DNA from: Alphaproteobacteria bacterium | Lineage (GTDB): Bacteria > Pseudomonadota > Alphaproteobacteria > Puniceispirillales > Puniceispirillaceae | Length of the DNA: 33,360 bases | NCBI GenBank assembly: GCA_009919335.1 | Contig: RGCC01000005.1 | Coordinates: 1-33,360, forward strand | Direction: 5' to 3' | Shown here: in pieces, positions 7,587 to 16,408 of the stretch | Layout: the number at the start of each line of letters is the position of its first letter | Numbering within the stretch: position 1 is the stretch's first letter | Made by a program: the position numbers and the translations under genes | Notes under the pieces: generated by a model | Told to the model about the DNA's origin: nothing | Databases searched by the model: none | The model's input: only the letters and a program-made list of their open reading frames with translations

Positions 7587-9437
7587 CTAGGTGCCACTAT
7601 AGAACCAATCGTAGATTTGTTGAGCATATTTTTTCGAAATTCCTTCAACGGCTTCCAAATCGCTCAAGCCAGCTGCCGAAACCGCGCGTGCCGAGCCGAA
7701 ATGTGCAAGGAGTGCCTTTTTGCGCTTTGGGCCGATGCCGGGCACTGCATCTAATGGGTTAGTGAATTCGGTCTTGGCGCGTTTGGCACGATGGGTGCCG
7801 ATTGCATAACGATGTGATTCGTCACGAAGTCGCTGCAAGAAATGCATGGCGGCACTGTCGGGAGGCAAGGTAAAGCTTGGGCGGCCACGGATATGGAATT
7901 GTTCGCGTCCGGCGTGCCGATCCGGCCCTTTTGAAATCGCCACGACCGCAAGATCATTAATCCCCAGATCGTCAAGTGCCTCATGCACCGCCGATAGCTG
8001 GCCAACACCGCCGTCAATCAGTAATAGATCTGGCCAATTGCCGGATTGGCGATCAGCGTCATCTTTTAGAGCGCGGGAGAAACGGCGGTGAATAACCTGA
8101 CGCATCATCGCAAAATCATCACCGATGGCAGTGGCAAATTTGCCCTCATCCTTAATGTTAAACCGTCGATAAGCGCCTTTTTCAAACCCATCAGGTCCGG
8201 CAACAACCATGCCGCCAACAGCATGTTTCCCCTGAATGTGTGAATTATCATAGATTTCAATACGGTTCGGCGGTTCCTGAAGGTCGAGCGACGAGGCATT
8301 GGCGAGGTGGCGTGACAATGCTTCTTCGGCGTTCTTTAGCGCCATGTCGGTAACCTTGCGACGATTGCCGCGAACCGGCTGGCTCAGCACGACCTTATGG
8401 CCGGCATTCCGGCTAAGCGCCTCGGCAAGCAGCAGGTGATCTTCGGGCATTTCGCTAAGCATGATCTCGGCAGGTGCTTCCTTATCTTCATAAAACTGAC
8501 CAATAAAGGCGCCAATCACCTCATGCGCCGGAGTATCGGTAAGATGGGTCAGGAAGTATGAGCGATTGCCATAGTTGGAACCGCCACGAATAAAGAATAT
8601 CTGAATACAGCTTCGCTCGCCACTGCGCGCGGCGGCGATGATGTCGGCGTCGCTAACGGTTGGCAGGTTGATATCTTGATTGGCCTGAATGCCGGTCAAT
8701 GCGCGAATTCGATTACGCCAGATAGCAGCTTTTTCAAATTCCAGCGCTTCAGCGGCGGCGTGCATCCGGGCCGCATATTCACGCTGAACATCGGCTGACC
8801 CGCCATCTAAAAACCGACGTGCCTGCGCCATTTGTTTGGCATAATCCTCGCGACTGACCAGCCCAACACATGGCCCTGAACAGCGTTTTATCTGATATTG
8901 CAAACAGGGGCGTGTGCGGCCGGAAAATACATTGTCCGAACAGGTACGCAGCATAAAGGCACGCGCCAGATCGGCAACAGTGCGGTTAACCGAACCTGCC
9001 GAAGCAAATGGCCCGTAATAATCTCCCTTGCGGTTTTTTCGGCCGCGATGCTTGGTCAGCTGTCCAAATTCATGGTCGTCAGTCAGCAGGATTTGCGGCA
9101 GGCTTTTATCATCGCGAAGCAGAATATTATAGCGCGGCTTCATCTTCTTGATCAGGTTTGATTCAAGCAGCAGTGCCTCAATTTCCGACTTTGTGACGAT
9201 GACTTCCAATTTCTTGGTCTCGCCAACCATTCGCATGATCCGGTTCGACAGACGGTTGGGCTGGGTATAGCTGGTGACCCGCCGAACGAGATTGCGCGCC
9301 TTGCCAACATACAGCACCTCGCCCGCCTCATTATGCATGCGGTAAACCCCGGGCTGACTTGGCAGCGTTTTTAGCTCGGATTTTAAATAGGTAATGCCGC
9401 GTTTTAAATTTGGCGGCATATTCAGGGCGTCATCCAC
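7587..9437 (-). CDS. uvrC: Excinuclease ABC subunit C
   Basis: UvrC makes both incisions in nucleotide excision repair after UvrAB loads UvrB at the lesion. The 616-residue protein has all domains: an N-terminal GIY-YIG nuclease ('GVYRMHNEAGEVLYVGKARNL'), a Cys cluster C166-C178-C186-C190 with the spacing of the reported UvrC Fe-S ligands, a UvrB-binding UVR helix pair (~200-240), the RNase H-like nuclease ('IEIYDNSHIQGKHAVGGMVV', 'DLLLIDGGVGQL'), and a C-terminal double helix-hairpin-helix ('AVPGIGPKRKKALLAHFG'). The start is uncertain: GTG 9437 gives the listed length, and ATG 9419 would drop six residues. Neither has a good ribosome-binding site. A plausible promoter lies at 9501-9529. Confidence 0.96.
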   Translation of the reverse strand: MDDALNMPPNLKRGITYLKSELKTLPSQPGVYRMHNEAGEVLYVGKARNLVRRVTSYTQPNRLSNRIMRMVGETKKLEVIVTKSEIEALLLESNLIKKMKPRYNILLRDDKSLPQILLTDDHEFGQLTKHRGRKNRKGDYYGPFASAGSVNRTVADLARAFMLRTCSDNVFSGRTRPCLQYQIKRCSGPCVGLVSREDYAKQMAQARRFLDGGSADVQREYAARMHAAAEALEFEKAAIWRNRIRALTGIQANQDINLPTVSDADIIAAARSGERSCIQIFFIRGGSNYGNRSYFLTHLTDTPAHEVIGAFIGQFYEDKEAPAEIMLSEMPEDHLLLAEALSRNAGHKVVLSQPVRGNRRKVTDMALKNAEEALSRHLANASSLDLQEPPNRIEIYDNSHIQGKHAVGGMVVAGPDGFEKGAYRRFNIKDEGKFATAIGDDFAMMRQVIHRRFSRALKDDADRQSGNWPDLLLIDGGVGQLSAVHEALDDLGINDLAVVAISKGPDRHAGREQFHIRGRPSFTLPPDSAAMHFLQRLRDESHRYAIGTHRAKRAKTEFTNPLDAVPGIGPKRKKALLAHFGSARAVSAAGLSDLEAVEGISKKYAQQIYDWFYSGT

Positions 9438-9500
9438 AATGTTGATACCATCCTAGGGTTAACTGCTGTTGGTTTTGGCGGCGGCCTCTATGATGGTGCC

Positions 9501-9529
9501 ACTATAAGAAATTTCTGCGGTAAAGTCAT
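9501..9529 (-). promoter_or_regulatory. Candidate sigma-70 promoter of uvrC
   Basis: On the minus strand ATGACT (9529-9524) and TATAGT (9506-9501) are separated by 17 bases, a 4/6 and 5/6 match to TTGACA/TATAAT. Transcription would start near 9494, leaving a ~57-base leader before uvrC. This is a pattern match only. Confidence 0.4.
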
Positions 9530-9688
9530 TGCCGCTAACGGGGGGATCACTGCCTCTTTTTTGCAGGTCAGGCTGTCCAGACGCGGGCGCCATAGCGGGC
9601 GTTGTTAAACGAATTGGCTGTGGCGGGTGAAGGGTAATTCAGCGGCGGCGAATCAGGTGTGATAATGACACGAAAAAGCGAAAAATTG

Positions 9689-9723
9689 TTTTCCACGAAA
9701 GCTGGGGATAAACCTGTGGAAAA
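9689..9723. promoter_or_regulatory. Cluster of three DnaA-box-like sequences
   Basis: Within 35 bases lie TTTTCCACG at 9689-9697 (plus strand), TTATCCCCA at 9703-9711 (minus) and TTTTCCACA at 9715-9723 (minus). The third is an exact match to the E. coli DnaA-box consensus TTWTNCACA and the other two differ at one position. The outer pair is arranged as an inverted repeat. A further exact match, TTTTGCACA, lies on the minus strand at 9904-9912. The AT-rich stretch lies immediately to the right, as a duplex-unwinding element would. Binding is not shown. Confidence 0.45.
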
Positions 9724-9731
9724 ACCCTCAA

Positions 9732-9819
9732 AAATTTTTATGGCTTACTGTTTTTCTACAAAAAAATACTCTTTGCCTAAAAAATAGGCATAAAAATTTA
9801 AATGAATGAAAACAGTAAG
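9732..9819. repeat. Crossed and nested inverted repeats in AT-rich spacer
   Basis: Three perfect inverted repeats are packed into 88 bases. Arm pair A is AAATTTTTATG (9732-9742) with CATAAAAATTT (9789-9799). Pair B is CTTACTGTTTT (9744-9754) with AAAACAGTAAG (9809-9819). Pair C is TGCCTA-AAAAA-TAGGCA (9774-9790). A and B interleave (A1 B1 A2 B2), so as single strands they would form either alternative hairpins or a pseudoknot. Function is unknown. Confidence 0.8.
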
Positions 9820-10000
9820 TTAAAATATTTCAAGAGAGAAAACGGCTTAGATCAATGTAAATTTTACGGCGACATCCGCAAATTAGGGCATTTTCGCAGA
9901 ACTTGTGCAAAACCATCACCGATTCGCCATCAGTTTATGACAATTATTGCATTTGCTGCAAAGCGGTGTGATCTAGAGGTGGCTTTGATTTTCAGCGCTG

Positions 10001-12130
10001 CTAGCGACGACGGCCACGTTTTTTGATTGGTGCGCCCGGGGTGCCGGCAGGAAACCCGTGTCGCTGCGCAATGGCGGCGGGAACGCCGGGTTCAAAAAGT
10101 CCAAGCTCGGCCGCTTCCATGCGTCTGATTTCGTCACGCAATCTTGCCGCTTCCTCGAATTCGAGATTGGCCGCCGCTGCTTTCATATTGGTTTCGAGAT
10201 CGGCAATCACGGTTTTGAAGTTGCTGCCAATCAAGTCGCCTGATTTGGCACCAGCTTGTGGCGTTAAATGATCACCGCGTTCGAACACCGAGTCCAGTAC
10301 ATCAGCGATATCCTTGCGGATCGATTCGGGGGTAATGCCGTTGGCTTCGTTATAGGCGGTCTGGCGTGCGCGCCGCCGGTTCGTTTCATCAAGTGCATAT
10401 TGCATCGAGTCGGTCACACGGTCACCATAGAGGATAACGCGCCCGTCGAGATTTCGCGCCGCCCTACCAATCGTCTGGATCAATGAGGTTTTCGAACGAA
10501 GGTAGCCTTCTTTATCGGCATCCAAAATTCCAACAAGCGCACATTCCGGAATATCCAGCCCCTCGCGGAGCAGGTTGATACCGATCAGCACATCAAAGAC
10601 CCCAAGGCGCAGATCGCGCATAATCTCGATCCGTTCAAGCGTATCAATATCGGAATGCAAATAGCGTACGCGCAAGCCGGACTCATACATATATTCAGAT
10701 AACGCCTCGGCCATCTTTTTGGTCAGGGTGGTGATGAGCGCGCGCTGTCCTTTGGCGGCAACATCACGGCATTCGGCAATGATATCATCAACCTGATTGA
10801 TGGTTGGCCGGACGATACAGTCAGGGTCGATCAATCCGGTTGGGCGCACCACCTGTTCACTGAAAACGCCGCCGGTTCGCTCTAGCTCCCATGTGCCGGG
10901 CGTTGCTGAAACAAAAATCGTTTGCGGGCGAAAGGCCTCCCACTCCTCAAATTTCAACGGTCGGTTATCAAGGCATGATGGCAGCCTGAACCCATATTTT
11001 GACAAGGTCGATTTCCGCGCAAAGTCACCCTTGTACATCGCCCCAAGCTGGGGCACGGTGACATGGCTCTCATCAATGATCAAAAGCGCATTTTCTGGCA
11101 GATATTCAAATAAGGTCGGCGGTGGCTCGCCGGGCCCGCGTCCAGAAAGATAGCGCGAATAATTTTCAATTCCCGCACAAACGCCAGTGGCCTCGATCAT
11201 TTCAACGTCAAATTGCGTTCGTTGTTCAATGCGCTGCGCCTCGAGCAACTGGTTATTGGCAGTAAAGACAGCGATCTGATCTTTTAGTTCCTGTTTGATC
11301 TGTTTGCAGGCTTGCTGCAATGTCGGTCGCGGTGTGACGTAATGCGAATTGGCAAAAATTGTGATGCTGTCGAGGCTGCCGTTTTTTGCGCCGGTCAATG
11401 GGTCAAACTCGAATATCGCTTCGATCTCATCACCAAAAAGTGAAATGCGCCATGCCCGATCTTCAAGGTGAGCGGGAAATAACTCAACCGAGTCGCCGCG
11501 CACCCGAAACGTACCACGGACAAAATTTGTGTCATTACGGCGATATTGCAATTCGGTGAGCTGGCGAAGCAGTTCCTGACGGGCAACGGTTTCACCCGTG
11601 GTAAGTTTTAACGTCATGCTGGAATAGGTTTCGACCGAACCGATACCATAAATACATGATACTGACGCAACAATGATTACGTCATCACGTTCAAGCAGCG
11701 CCCGCGTTGCCGAGTGGCGCATACGGTCGATCTGTTCATTAATTGATGATTCCTTTTCGATATAGGTATCCGAGCGTGGCACATAGGCCTCGGGCTGATA
11801 GTAATCATAATATGAGACAAAATATTCGACCGCGTTATTCGGAAAGAGCGAGCGCATCTCGCCATATAGCTGTGCTGCCAGAGTTTTGTTTGGCGCCAAA
11901 ATCAGTGTCGGTCGCTTGATTTCTTGGATGACATGAGCGGCGGTAAAGGTTTTGCCTGATCCGGTAACCCCAAGCAGCACCTGATCGCGTTCACCTTCCT
12001 TAATGCCGGCAATCAATTCGGCAATCGCGGTTGGCTGGTCACCGGCAGGCTTAAACTCTGAGGTAAGGTCAAAATTTGCCGGGCCGCTTGAGCGGGTTAT
12101 GATGAGGTTGTCGCTGCTGTTTTCGTCCAT
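10001..12130 (-). CDS. uvrB: Excinuclease ABC subunit B
   Basis: UvrB is the damage-verifying helicase-like subunit of the UvrABC repair system. With ATG 12130 the protein has 709 residues. Visible features are Walker A GVTGSGKT (54-61), the damage-probing beta-hairpin region '[20 protein letters not shown]', the DESH Walker B motif, motif VI 'QTIGRAARN', and a C-terminal UVR domain that binds UvrC ('[16 protein letters not shown]'). The frame continues to 12202. An alternative ATG at 12148 has GAGAAG directly before it, so the exact start is open. The C-terminal end is a short basic tail. No LexA box of the alphaproteobacterial GTTC-N7-GTTC type is visible upstream. Confidence 0.97.
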   Translation of the reverse strand: MDENSSDNLIITRSSGPANFDLTSEFKPAGDQPTAIAELIAGIKEGERDQVLLGVTGSGKTFTAAHVIQEIKRPTLILAPNKTLAAQLYGEMRSLFPNNAVEYFVSYYDYYQPEAYVPRSDTYIEKESSINEQIDRMRHSATRALLERDDVIIVASVSCIYGIGSVETYSSMTLKLTTGETVARQELLRQLTELQYRRNDTNFVRGTFRVRGDSVELFPAHLEDRAWRISLFGDEIEAIFEFDPLTGAKNGSLDSITIFANSHYVTPRPTLQQACKQIKQELKDQIAVFTANNQLLEAQRIEQRTQFDVEMIEATGVCAGIENYSRYLSGRGPGEPPPTLFEYLPENALLIIDESHVTVPQLGAMYKGDFARKSTLSKYGFRLPSCLDNRPLKFEEWEAFRPQTIFVSATPGTWELERTGGVFSEQVVRPTGLIDPDCIVRPTINQVDDIIAECRDVAAKGQRALITTLTKKMAEALSEYMYESGLRVRYLHSDIDTLERIEIMRDLRLGVFDVLIGINLLREGLDIPECALVGILDADKEGYLRSKTSLIQTIGRAARNLDGRVILYGDRVTDSMQYALDETNRRRARQTAYNEANGITPESIRKDIADVLDSVFERGDHLTPQAGAKSGDLIGSNFKTVIADLETNMKAAAANLEFEEAARLRDEIRRMEAAELGLFEPGVPAAIAQRHGFPAGTPGAPIKKRGRRR

Positions 12131-12242
12131 GTGGCATAAGATAGGCATCTTCTCGCCAAGAAGAAAGGGGGCACGGCGAAAAGCACTTGTTCTTGATGGC
12201 AAACCACCTCATAAATTTGAGAGACAAAGGGAGACCAGACCA

Positions 12243-13445
12243 ATGGGCCTTATTTCTGACAGGCTTAATCGCATCGCACCATCACCAACCGTGTCGATAA
12301 CCGACATGGCATTGAATATGAAGGCGGCGGGCCGCAAGGTAATCGGTCTTGCCGCCGGCGAGCCTGATTTTGACACGCCGCAGCATATCAAGGATGCGGC
12401 AATCGCGGCGATGCAGGCTGGCAAAACCAAATATACACAAGTCGATGGTATTCCTGAATTAAAGGCGGCTATTTGCCGTAAATTTGCTCGCGAAAACAAT
12501 ATGGAATGCACCCCCGACATGATTTCGGTCGGTACCGGCGGTAAGCAAATCCTGTTTAACGCATTGATGGCCAGCCTCAACCCGGATGATGAAGTTATTA
12601 TCCCGACGCCCTATTGGGTCAGCTTTGCCGGCATTGTTGAGCTGTGCGAGGCCAAGCCGGTCTTTGTGCAGGGCAGTGGTGCCAACCCGATGAAAATCAG
12701 TGCAGATGATCTAGAGGCGGCGATTACACCAAACAGCAAATGGTTAATCCTGAACAGCCCGTCAAATCCGGGTGGGGTTGGCTATAATGCTGATGATATT
12801 TTAGCCTTTGCCGAGGTCATGCGCCGCCATCCACATCTGCATCTGATCAGCGACGATATCTACGAGCATCTGGTCTATGATGATTTTCGCTTTACCACAA
12901 TGGCGACAGTTGCACCGGACCTTCGGGATCGTATCTTGACGGTGAATGGCGTGTCGAAATCCTATTGCATGACGGGCTGGCGTATTGGTTATGGCAGCGG
13001 GCCGGTGCCTTTGATTAAGGCCATGGCAAAGGTTCAGTCACAATCAACGTCAAGCCCAAATTCGATTGCCCAATATGCGGCGATCGCGGCGCTCGACGGG
13101 CCGCTGGATTTCATGGATGAAAACCGCGCCGCCTTTGCGCGGCGACGGCAGATTGTCTGTGATGCGTTGAATGATATTGATGGCATTGATTGCCCGCGTC
13201 CTGATGGCGCGTTCTATGTTTACCCGTCGATCGCCAAGTTAATAGGCAGGAAGCGCCCCAATGGGCAAATGATCGAGACTGACAGTGATTTTGTCAGCTA
13301 TCTACTTGAGGCTGGCGAAGTGGCTGTAGTGCCCGGCGTTGCTTTTGGCTTGTCGCCATATTTCAGAATTTCTTATGCGGCAGCCGATGATGTTTTGCTG
13401 GATGCGCTCGAACGTATTGCCAAAGTTACTGCCAGCCTGTCCTAA
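12243..13445 (+). CDS. Class I pyridoxal-phosphate aminotransferase, aspartate type
   Basis: The 400-residue subgroup I-beta aminotransferase probably moves the amino group of aspartate to 2-oxoglutarate. Relatives also act on prephenate. PLP-binding Lys239 is in 'NGVSKSYCMTGWRIGY'. Upstream are 'NSPSNPGG' and 'LISDDIYEHLVYDD' (Asp and Tyr contacts of PLP), and the carboxylate-binding arginine is in 'PYFRISYA'. ATG 12243 follows a clear AAAGGGAG ribosome-binding site. The open frame reaches back to 12003, but that part only mirrors uvrB. It is divergent from uvrB with a ~112-bp shared control region. No terminator was recognised in the 159-bp spacer that follows. Confidence 0.93.
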   Translation: MGLISDRLNRIAPSPTVSITDMALNMKAAGRKVIGLAAGEPDFDTPQHIKDAAIAAMQAGKTKYTQVDGIPELKAAICRKFARENNMECTPDMISVGTGGKQILFNALMASLNPDDEVIIPTPYWVSFAGIVELCEAKPVFVQGSGANPMKISADDLEAAITPNSKWLILNSPSNPGGVGYNADDILAFAEVMRRHPHLHLISDDIYEHLVYDDFRFTTMATVAPDLRDRILTVNGVSKSYCMTGWRIGYGSGPVPLIKAMAKVQSQSTSSPNSIAQYAAIAALDGPLDFMDENRAAFARRRQIVCDALNDIDGIDCPRPDGAFYVYPSIAKLIGRKRPNGQMIETDSDFVSYLLEAGEVAVVPGVAFGLSPYFRISYAAADDVLLDALERIAKVTASLS

Positions 13446-13604
13446 GACGTGCCAAAGCCGCGTATACCGAACCGCGTATGCAGGATCCAGTCTGATTACG
13501 GCTGATCAGGGGTGACTAATGATAGCATCATGCCGCATATTTGCCATATTGGTTGGGTATAGGAGATGGTATCACCAACGCCTTATCGCCGAAGGAGATA
13601 GTCA

Positions 13605-14582
13605 ATGCTGATCAAAAAGCGCCCAAGCTGGGCTATGGCTGAAGCTGACGCCACCCCCGAACATATCTATTTGAATCGCCGAGACTGGTTGCGCGGCGCC
13701 GGATTTGCTGGCCTTGGGCTGGCCGCTGCCATGTCTGGTATCGGCGGATTTGCGGCCAGCGCGGCGGCAGGCATTGCCGGTTATCCGGCGCCGCGAAATC
13801 TGGCTTATCGGCTCGATCGCGATATCACGCCGGAAGAAGATGCAACAAGCTATACGAATTTTTATGAATTCGGATCGTCAAAAAATATCACCAGACGGGC
13901 GCAAAAGCTGATTACTGATCCTTGGATGGTCACAATTGACGGGCTGGTCGAGACCGAGTTGCAGCTCGATGCCGAAGATTTGATCGCGCGGGCAGGCGGA
14001 TTAGAAGAACGGCTTTACCGGCATCGCTGTGTCGAGGCGTGGGCAATGGCTGTGCCGTGGAGCGGGGTGCCACTGGCAAAACTGGTCGCGCTAGCAAATC
14101 CGAGGGCTGAGGCTAAATATCTGCGAATGGAAACCTTCTTTGACCCCTCTATCGCCCCCGGGCAAAAGCAGGATTGGTACCCGTGGCCGTATGTTGAGGG
14201 CCTGACCCTTGACGAGGCGACAAATGAATTGGCTTTTCTTGCGACCGGTATTTATGGCAAGCCGATGCCGGCGCAAAATGGCGCGCCGATCCGGCTGGTT
14301 ACACCGTGGAAATATGGCTTTAAATCAGTGAAATCCATTACCCGATTTACCTTTACTGATGAGCGCCCGGTCTCGTTCTGGGAACATCTTAATGCGCGCG
14401 AATATGGGTTTTGGGCGAACGTGAATCCAGATGTATCGCATCCGCGCTGGTCGCAAAAAACCGAACGGCTGCTTGGCAGCAACAAGAATGTACCAACCCA
14501 AATTTTCAACGGATATGGTGCCCAAGTTGCCAGCCTTTATGATGGAATGTTCCCGAATGACGGGCGCGCGCTATTTCACTAG
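13605..14582 (+). CDS. msrP: Protein-methionine-sulfoxide reductase catalytic subunit (YedY)
   Basis: This periplasmic molybdoenzyme repairs oxidised methionines in envelope proteins. The 325-residue protein starts with a twin-arginine signal ('NRRDWLRGAGFAGLGLAA', Arg25-Arg26) and a hydrophobic/Ala-rich stretch up to about residue 58. The sulfite-oxidase-like fold follows, with the molybdenum-ligand Cys142 in 'YRHRCVEAWAMAVPWSG'. Other family stretches are 'WYPWPYVEGLTLDEA' and 'PWKYGFKSVKSI'. AAGGAGAT at 13591-13598 supports ATG 13605. The haem membrane partner msrQ normally follows, but here the next gene is an unrelated convergent one only 55 bases away. Confidence 0.95.
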   Translation: MLIKKRPSWAMAEADATPEHIYLNRRDWLRGAGFAGLGLAAAMSGIGGFAASAAAGIAGYPAPRNLAYRLDRDITPEEDATSYTNFYEFGSSKNITRRAQKLITDPWMVTIDGLVETELQLDAEDLIARAGGLEERLYRHRCVEAWAMAVPWSGVPLAKLVALANPRAEAKYLRMETFFDPSIAPGQKQDWYPWPYVEGLTLDEATNELAFLATGIYGKPMPAQNGAPIRLVTPWKYGFKSVKSITRFTFTDERPVSFWEHLNAREYGFWANVNPDVSHPRWSQKTERLLGSNKNVPTQIFNGYGAQVASLYDGMFPNDGRALFH

Positions 14583-14637
14583 AAACGGCACGAATGGCGA
14601 CCCGATAACAGCGTGTATATGAGTGCGGCTCTGGCGG

Positions 14638-15711
14638 CTAGCGGCCAAGACGCATAAGGACAGCCTTGGCAATTTCGGGCATTTCATTAAGGGGCAAAAA
14701 GCCCTTTTTAGGCAGAGTGTCGGCCAGCGGCGCACAATGACCAGCCGCCATCATCGCATCATGGAACGCACCAATACGCCCGCTTTCACGCTGCCAGTCG
14801 GCAATTAGAACCGGCAGGCCTGTCACCGTCGCTTCTGATATCATATTCACCGAATCCGACGTCACAATCACCGCATCTGCAATGCCAAGAATGCCCGGAT
14901 AGGGATTGTCATCATGCTGATCCAAGACCGCATAGCACGTTTTATCCAGACTGCTGGTCAGGCGATCTAGCAGATCGACAGGGGTTCGCCGCGAGGTAAT
15001 CATGGCAAGGCTGGCACCGGTTTTAGCCGCAAAATTAGCCAATCTTGCAGCCATCTCGTCGGCCATGTCCGCCGAAATCCGATATCGTCGATTTGTTCCG
15101 CCAAGCATGACCGCCACCAATGGCGTGGGAAGCGATGTCCATTTGCTGGTAAGGCGCGCCGCAGCCTGTTTAATCTTGGCGGTATCCAACCTGTTCAATG
15201 ATGCCAGACTGGTCACAATATTGGGGCCGCGGGCTGGGTCATGCTGCGGCACCACCAGAACGTCAAAATAATCTGGTGGAAGGCGTGGGTCTTGAATATG
15301 GATGGTGCGCGTATCAGCGCCGCCGGCCTTGCCAAGCCGCCGGATCGCGATGGATATTCCGGCCATACGCCTGCCGCAGGTGATGGCGATATCGGGCATC
15401 CCAGCGCTGAGATCGGGCTGGCCGGATGCTGGATGGCGCCCCGCATTTATCCCCGCACGCAGCCCCGCACGCAGCCAAGACAGCGGCAGAATGGCGGCAA
15501 GACGCGGAAACCGGCGCGCCCACCATGGCAGGGTTAAAATGACGTCGACAAGATTGGTTTGATTATGGGCATCAGCCGCCACCAATGCGTCGCCAAGCGC
15601 GATCGCCTGAAGACGCATTCCCGCGGTACCATCGCTTAAAACCCAGATCGTTGATCTGTTCGCTCGGGTTTGGTTTGGATGGTCTGGATGCGGGCAAAAC
15701 GATGCCTCCAC
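14638..15711 (-). CDS. ELM1-like protein (mitochondrial fission ELM1 family)
   Basis: The 357-residue protein matches the family named after plant ELM1, which is widespread in alphaproteobacteria. It shows an N-terminal 'IWVLSDGTAGMRLQAIALGDAL', 'DIAITCGRRMAGISIAIRRL', 'TRTIHIQDPRLPPDYFDVLVVPQHD' and the glycosyltransferase-like end 'ADAVIVTSDSVNMISEATVTGLPV'. The fold suggests a GT-B glycosyltransferase relative; the bacterial role is not established. Plant ELM1 recruits the dynamin-like fission protein, but nothing supports such a role here. The start is a GTG at 15711 without a clear ribosome-binding site. It is convergent with msrP and divergent from an Lrp/AsnC regulator. A 12-bp in-frame duplication near 15457-15480 encodes the repeated 'LRAG'. 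Confidence 0.88.
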   Translation of the reverse strand: MEASFCPHPDHPNQTRANRSTIWVLSDGTAGMRLQAIALGDALVAADAHNQTNLVDVILTLPWWARRFPRLAAILPLSWLRAGLRAGINAGRHPASGQPDLSAGMPDIAITCGRRMAGISIAIRRLGKAGGADTRTIHIQDPRLPPDYFDVLVVPQHDPARGPNIVTSLASLNRLDTAKIKQAAARLTSKWTSLPTPLVAVMLGGTNRRYRISADMADEMAARLANFAAKTGASLAMITSRRTPVDLLDRLTSSLDKTCYAVLDQHDDNPYPGILGIADAVIVTSDSVNMISEATVTGLPVLIADWQRESGRIGAFHDAMMAAGHCAPLADTLPKKGFLPLNEMPEIAKAVLMRLGR

Positions 15712-15853
15712 TACGTCGAGTCTGATAACTATAAGTAACTTGGACGGGGGCTTCAGGCAATAATATTACGCAATAGCGCTTGTCGAACGGCATCTGCCGC
15801 GTCTATTATGGCGATGCTTACGGTAATGCTTCATTGATGCTGGCACTCTATTC

Positions 15854-16333
15854 ATGGCTGAAAAAATTAAACTGGATATGGTTGATCGACAGATTTTGCA
15901 TGATTTGCAAAATGATGGGCGGATGACCAATGTTGAGCTTGCAAAGCGGGCGGGCATTTCAGCACCGCCATGTCTTCGGCGTGTCCGGGCACTGGAAGAT
16001 GCCAATATTATCAAAGGTTATCATGCAGATATTGATCCTGATGCGCTTGGGTTTAGCGTGCAGGTTTTTGCCTTTGTGGGGCTAACCAGTCAGGCCGAAG
16101 CTGATTTGCAGGATTTCGAAAAGCTGGTATCGACATGGCCGCAGGTGCGCGAATGTCATATGCTGATGGGCGAGACTGATTTTCTGCTGAAAATTGTCGC
16201 GCATGATTGGGATGATTTCCAAAAATTCCTGACCGGTCATCTAACGCCGGCAAAAAATGTCAGCCATGTCAAAACTGCATTGGCAATCCGCTCGGCAAAA
16301 CAGCTTGCCGGGGTACCAATTGACCGGCCCTAA
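15854..16333 (+). CDS. Lrp/AsnC-family transcriptional regulator
   Basis: The 159-residue protein has an N-terminal helix-turn-helix ('MVDRQILHDLQNDGRMTNVELAKRAGISAPPCLRRVRALEDANII', about residues 9-53), with the usual linker 'GYHADIDPDALGF'. A C-terminal RAM/AsnC ligand domain follows ('VRECHMLMGETDFLLKIVAHDWDDFQKFL'). These proteins bind DNA as dimers to octamers and respond to amino acids. The effector is not predictable. The N-terminus fits ATG 15854, though no strong ribosome-binding site is seen. The last codons and the stop lie inside a 15-bp tandem repeat, so the 'IDRP' terminus was probably shaped by that repeat. Confidence 0.95.
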   Translation: MAEKIKLDMVDRQILHDLQNDGRMTNVELAKRAGISAPPCLRRVRALEDANIIKGYHADIDPDALGFSVQVFAFVGLTSQAEADLQDFEKLVSTWPQVRECHMLMGETDFLLKIVAHDWDDFQKFLTGHLTPAKNVSHVKTALAIRSAKQLAGVPIDRP

Positions 16334-16377
16334 ACTGAACAGCCTTCAACTGACCGGCCTTCAACTGACCGGCCCTA
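16318..16377. repeat. Four-copy 15-bp tandem repeat across the lrp stop codon
   Basis: Units at 16318-16332, 16333-16347, 16348-16362 and 16363-16377 read AATTGACCGGCCCTA, AACTGAACAGCCTTC, AACTGACCGGCCTTC and AACTGACCGGCCCTA. The stop codon TAA (16331-16333) spans units 1 and 2. Units 3 and 4 are nearly identical, and the others differ by a few substitutions. Replication slippage is the simplest origin. Confidence 0.9.
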
Positions 16378-16408
16378 GCGACAGGTCAGGCGCTATAAAT
16401 CGCCCGAA

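Larger units (their letters stand above)
9438..10000. other. 563-bp intergenic spacer between uvrB and uvrC, AT-rich in the middle
   Basis: This is by far the largest gap in an otherwise compact window. I find no credible gene in it. A 74-codon frame at 9802-10026 runs into uvrB antisense and has no family features. The spacer holds a candidate uvrC promoter (9501-9529), four DnaA-box-like 9-mers (9689-9723 and 9904-9912), a very AT-rich stretch (about 9680-9870), and three inverted repeats (9732-9819). The combination resembles a replication-origin or DnaA-binding region. That function is inferred. Confidence 0.6.

Noticed and set aside
9802-10026. 74-codon plus-strand frame in the uvrB-uvrC spacer
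   Set aside because: No ribosome-binding site or family features; its start lies in the inverted-repeat stretch and its end runs into uvrB antisense.
12003-12242. In-frame N-terminal extension of the aspartate-type aminotransferase
   Set aside because: This part mirrors uvrB in antisense. The strong ribosome-binding site and family N-terminus place the start at 12243.
12131-12242. SOS control of uvrB by a LexA box
   Set aside because: I looked for the alphaproteobacterial GTTC-N7-GTTC pattern upstream of uvrB and found only a single GTTC half-site.
16318-16377. Could the 15-bp array be a CRISPR?
   Set aside because: The units are directly adjacent with no unique spacers and are far too short.
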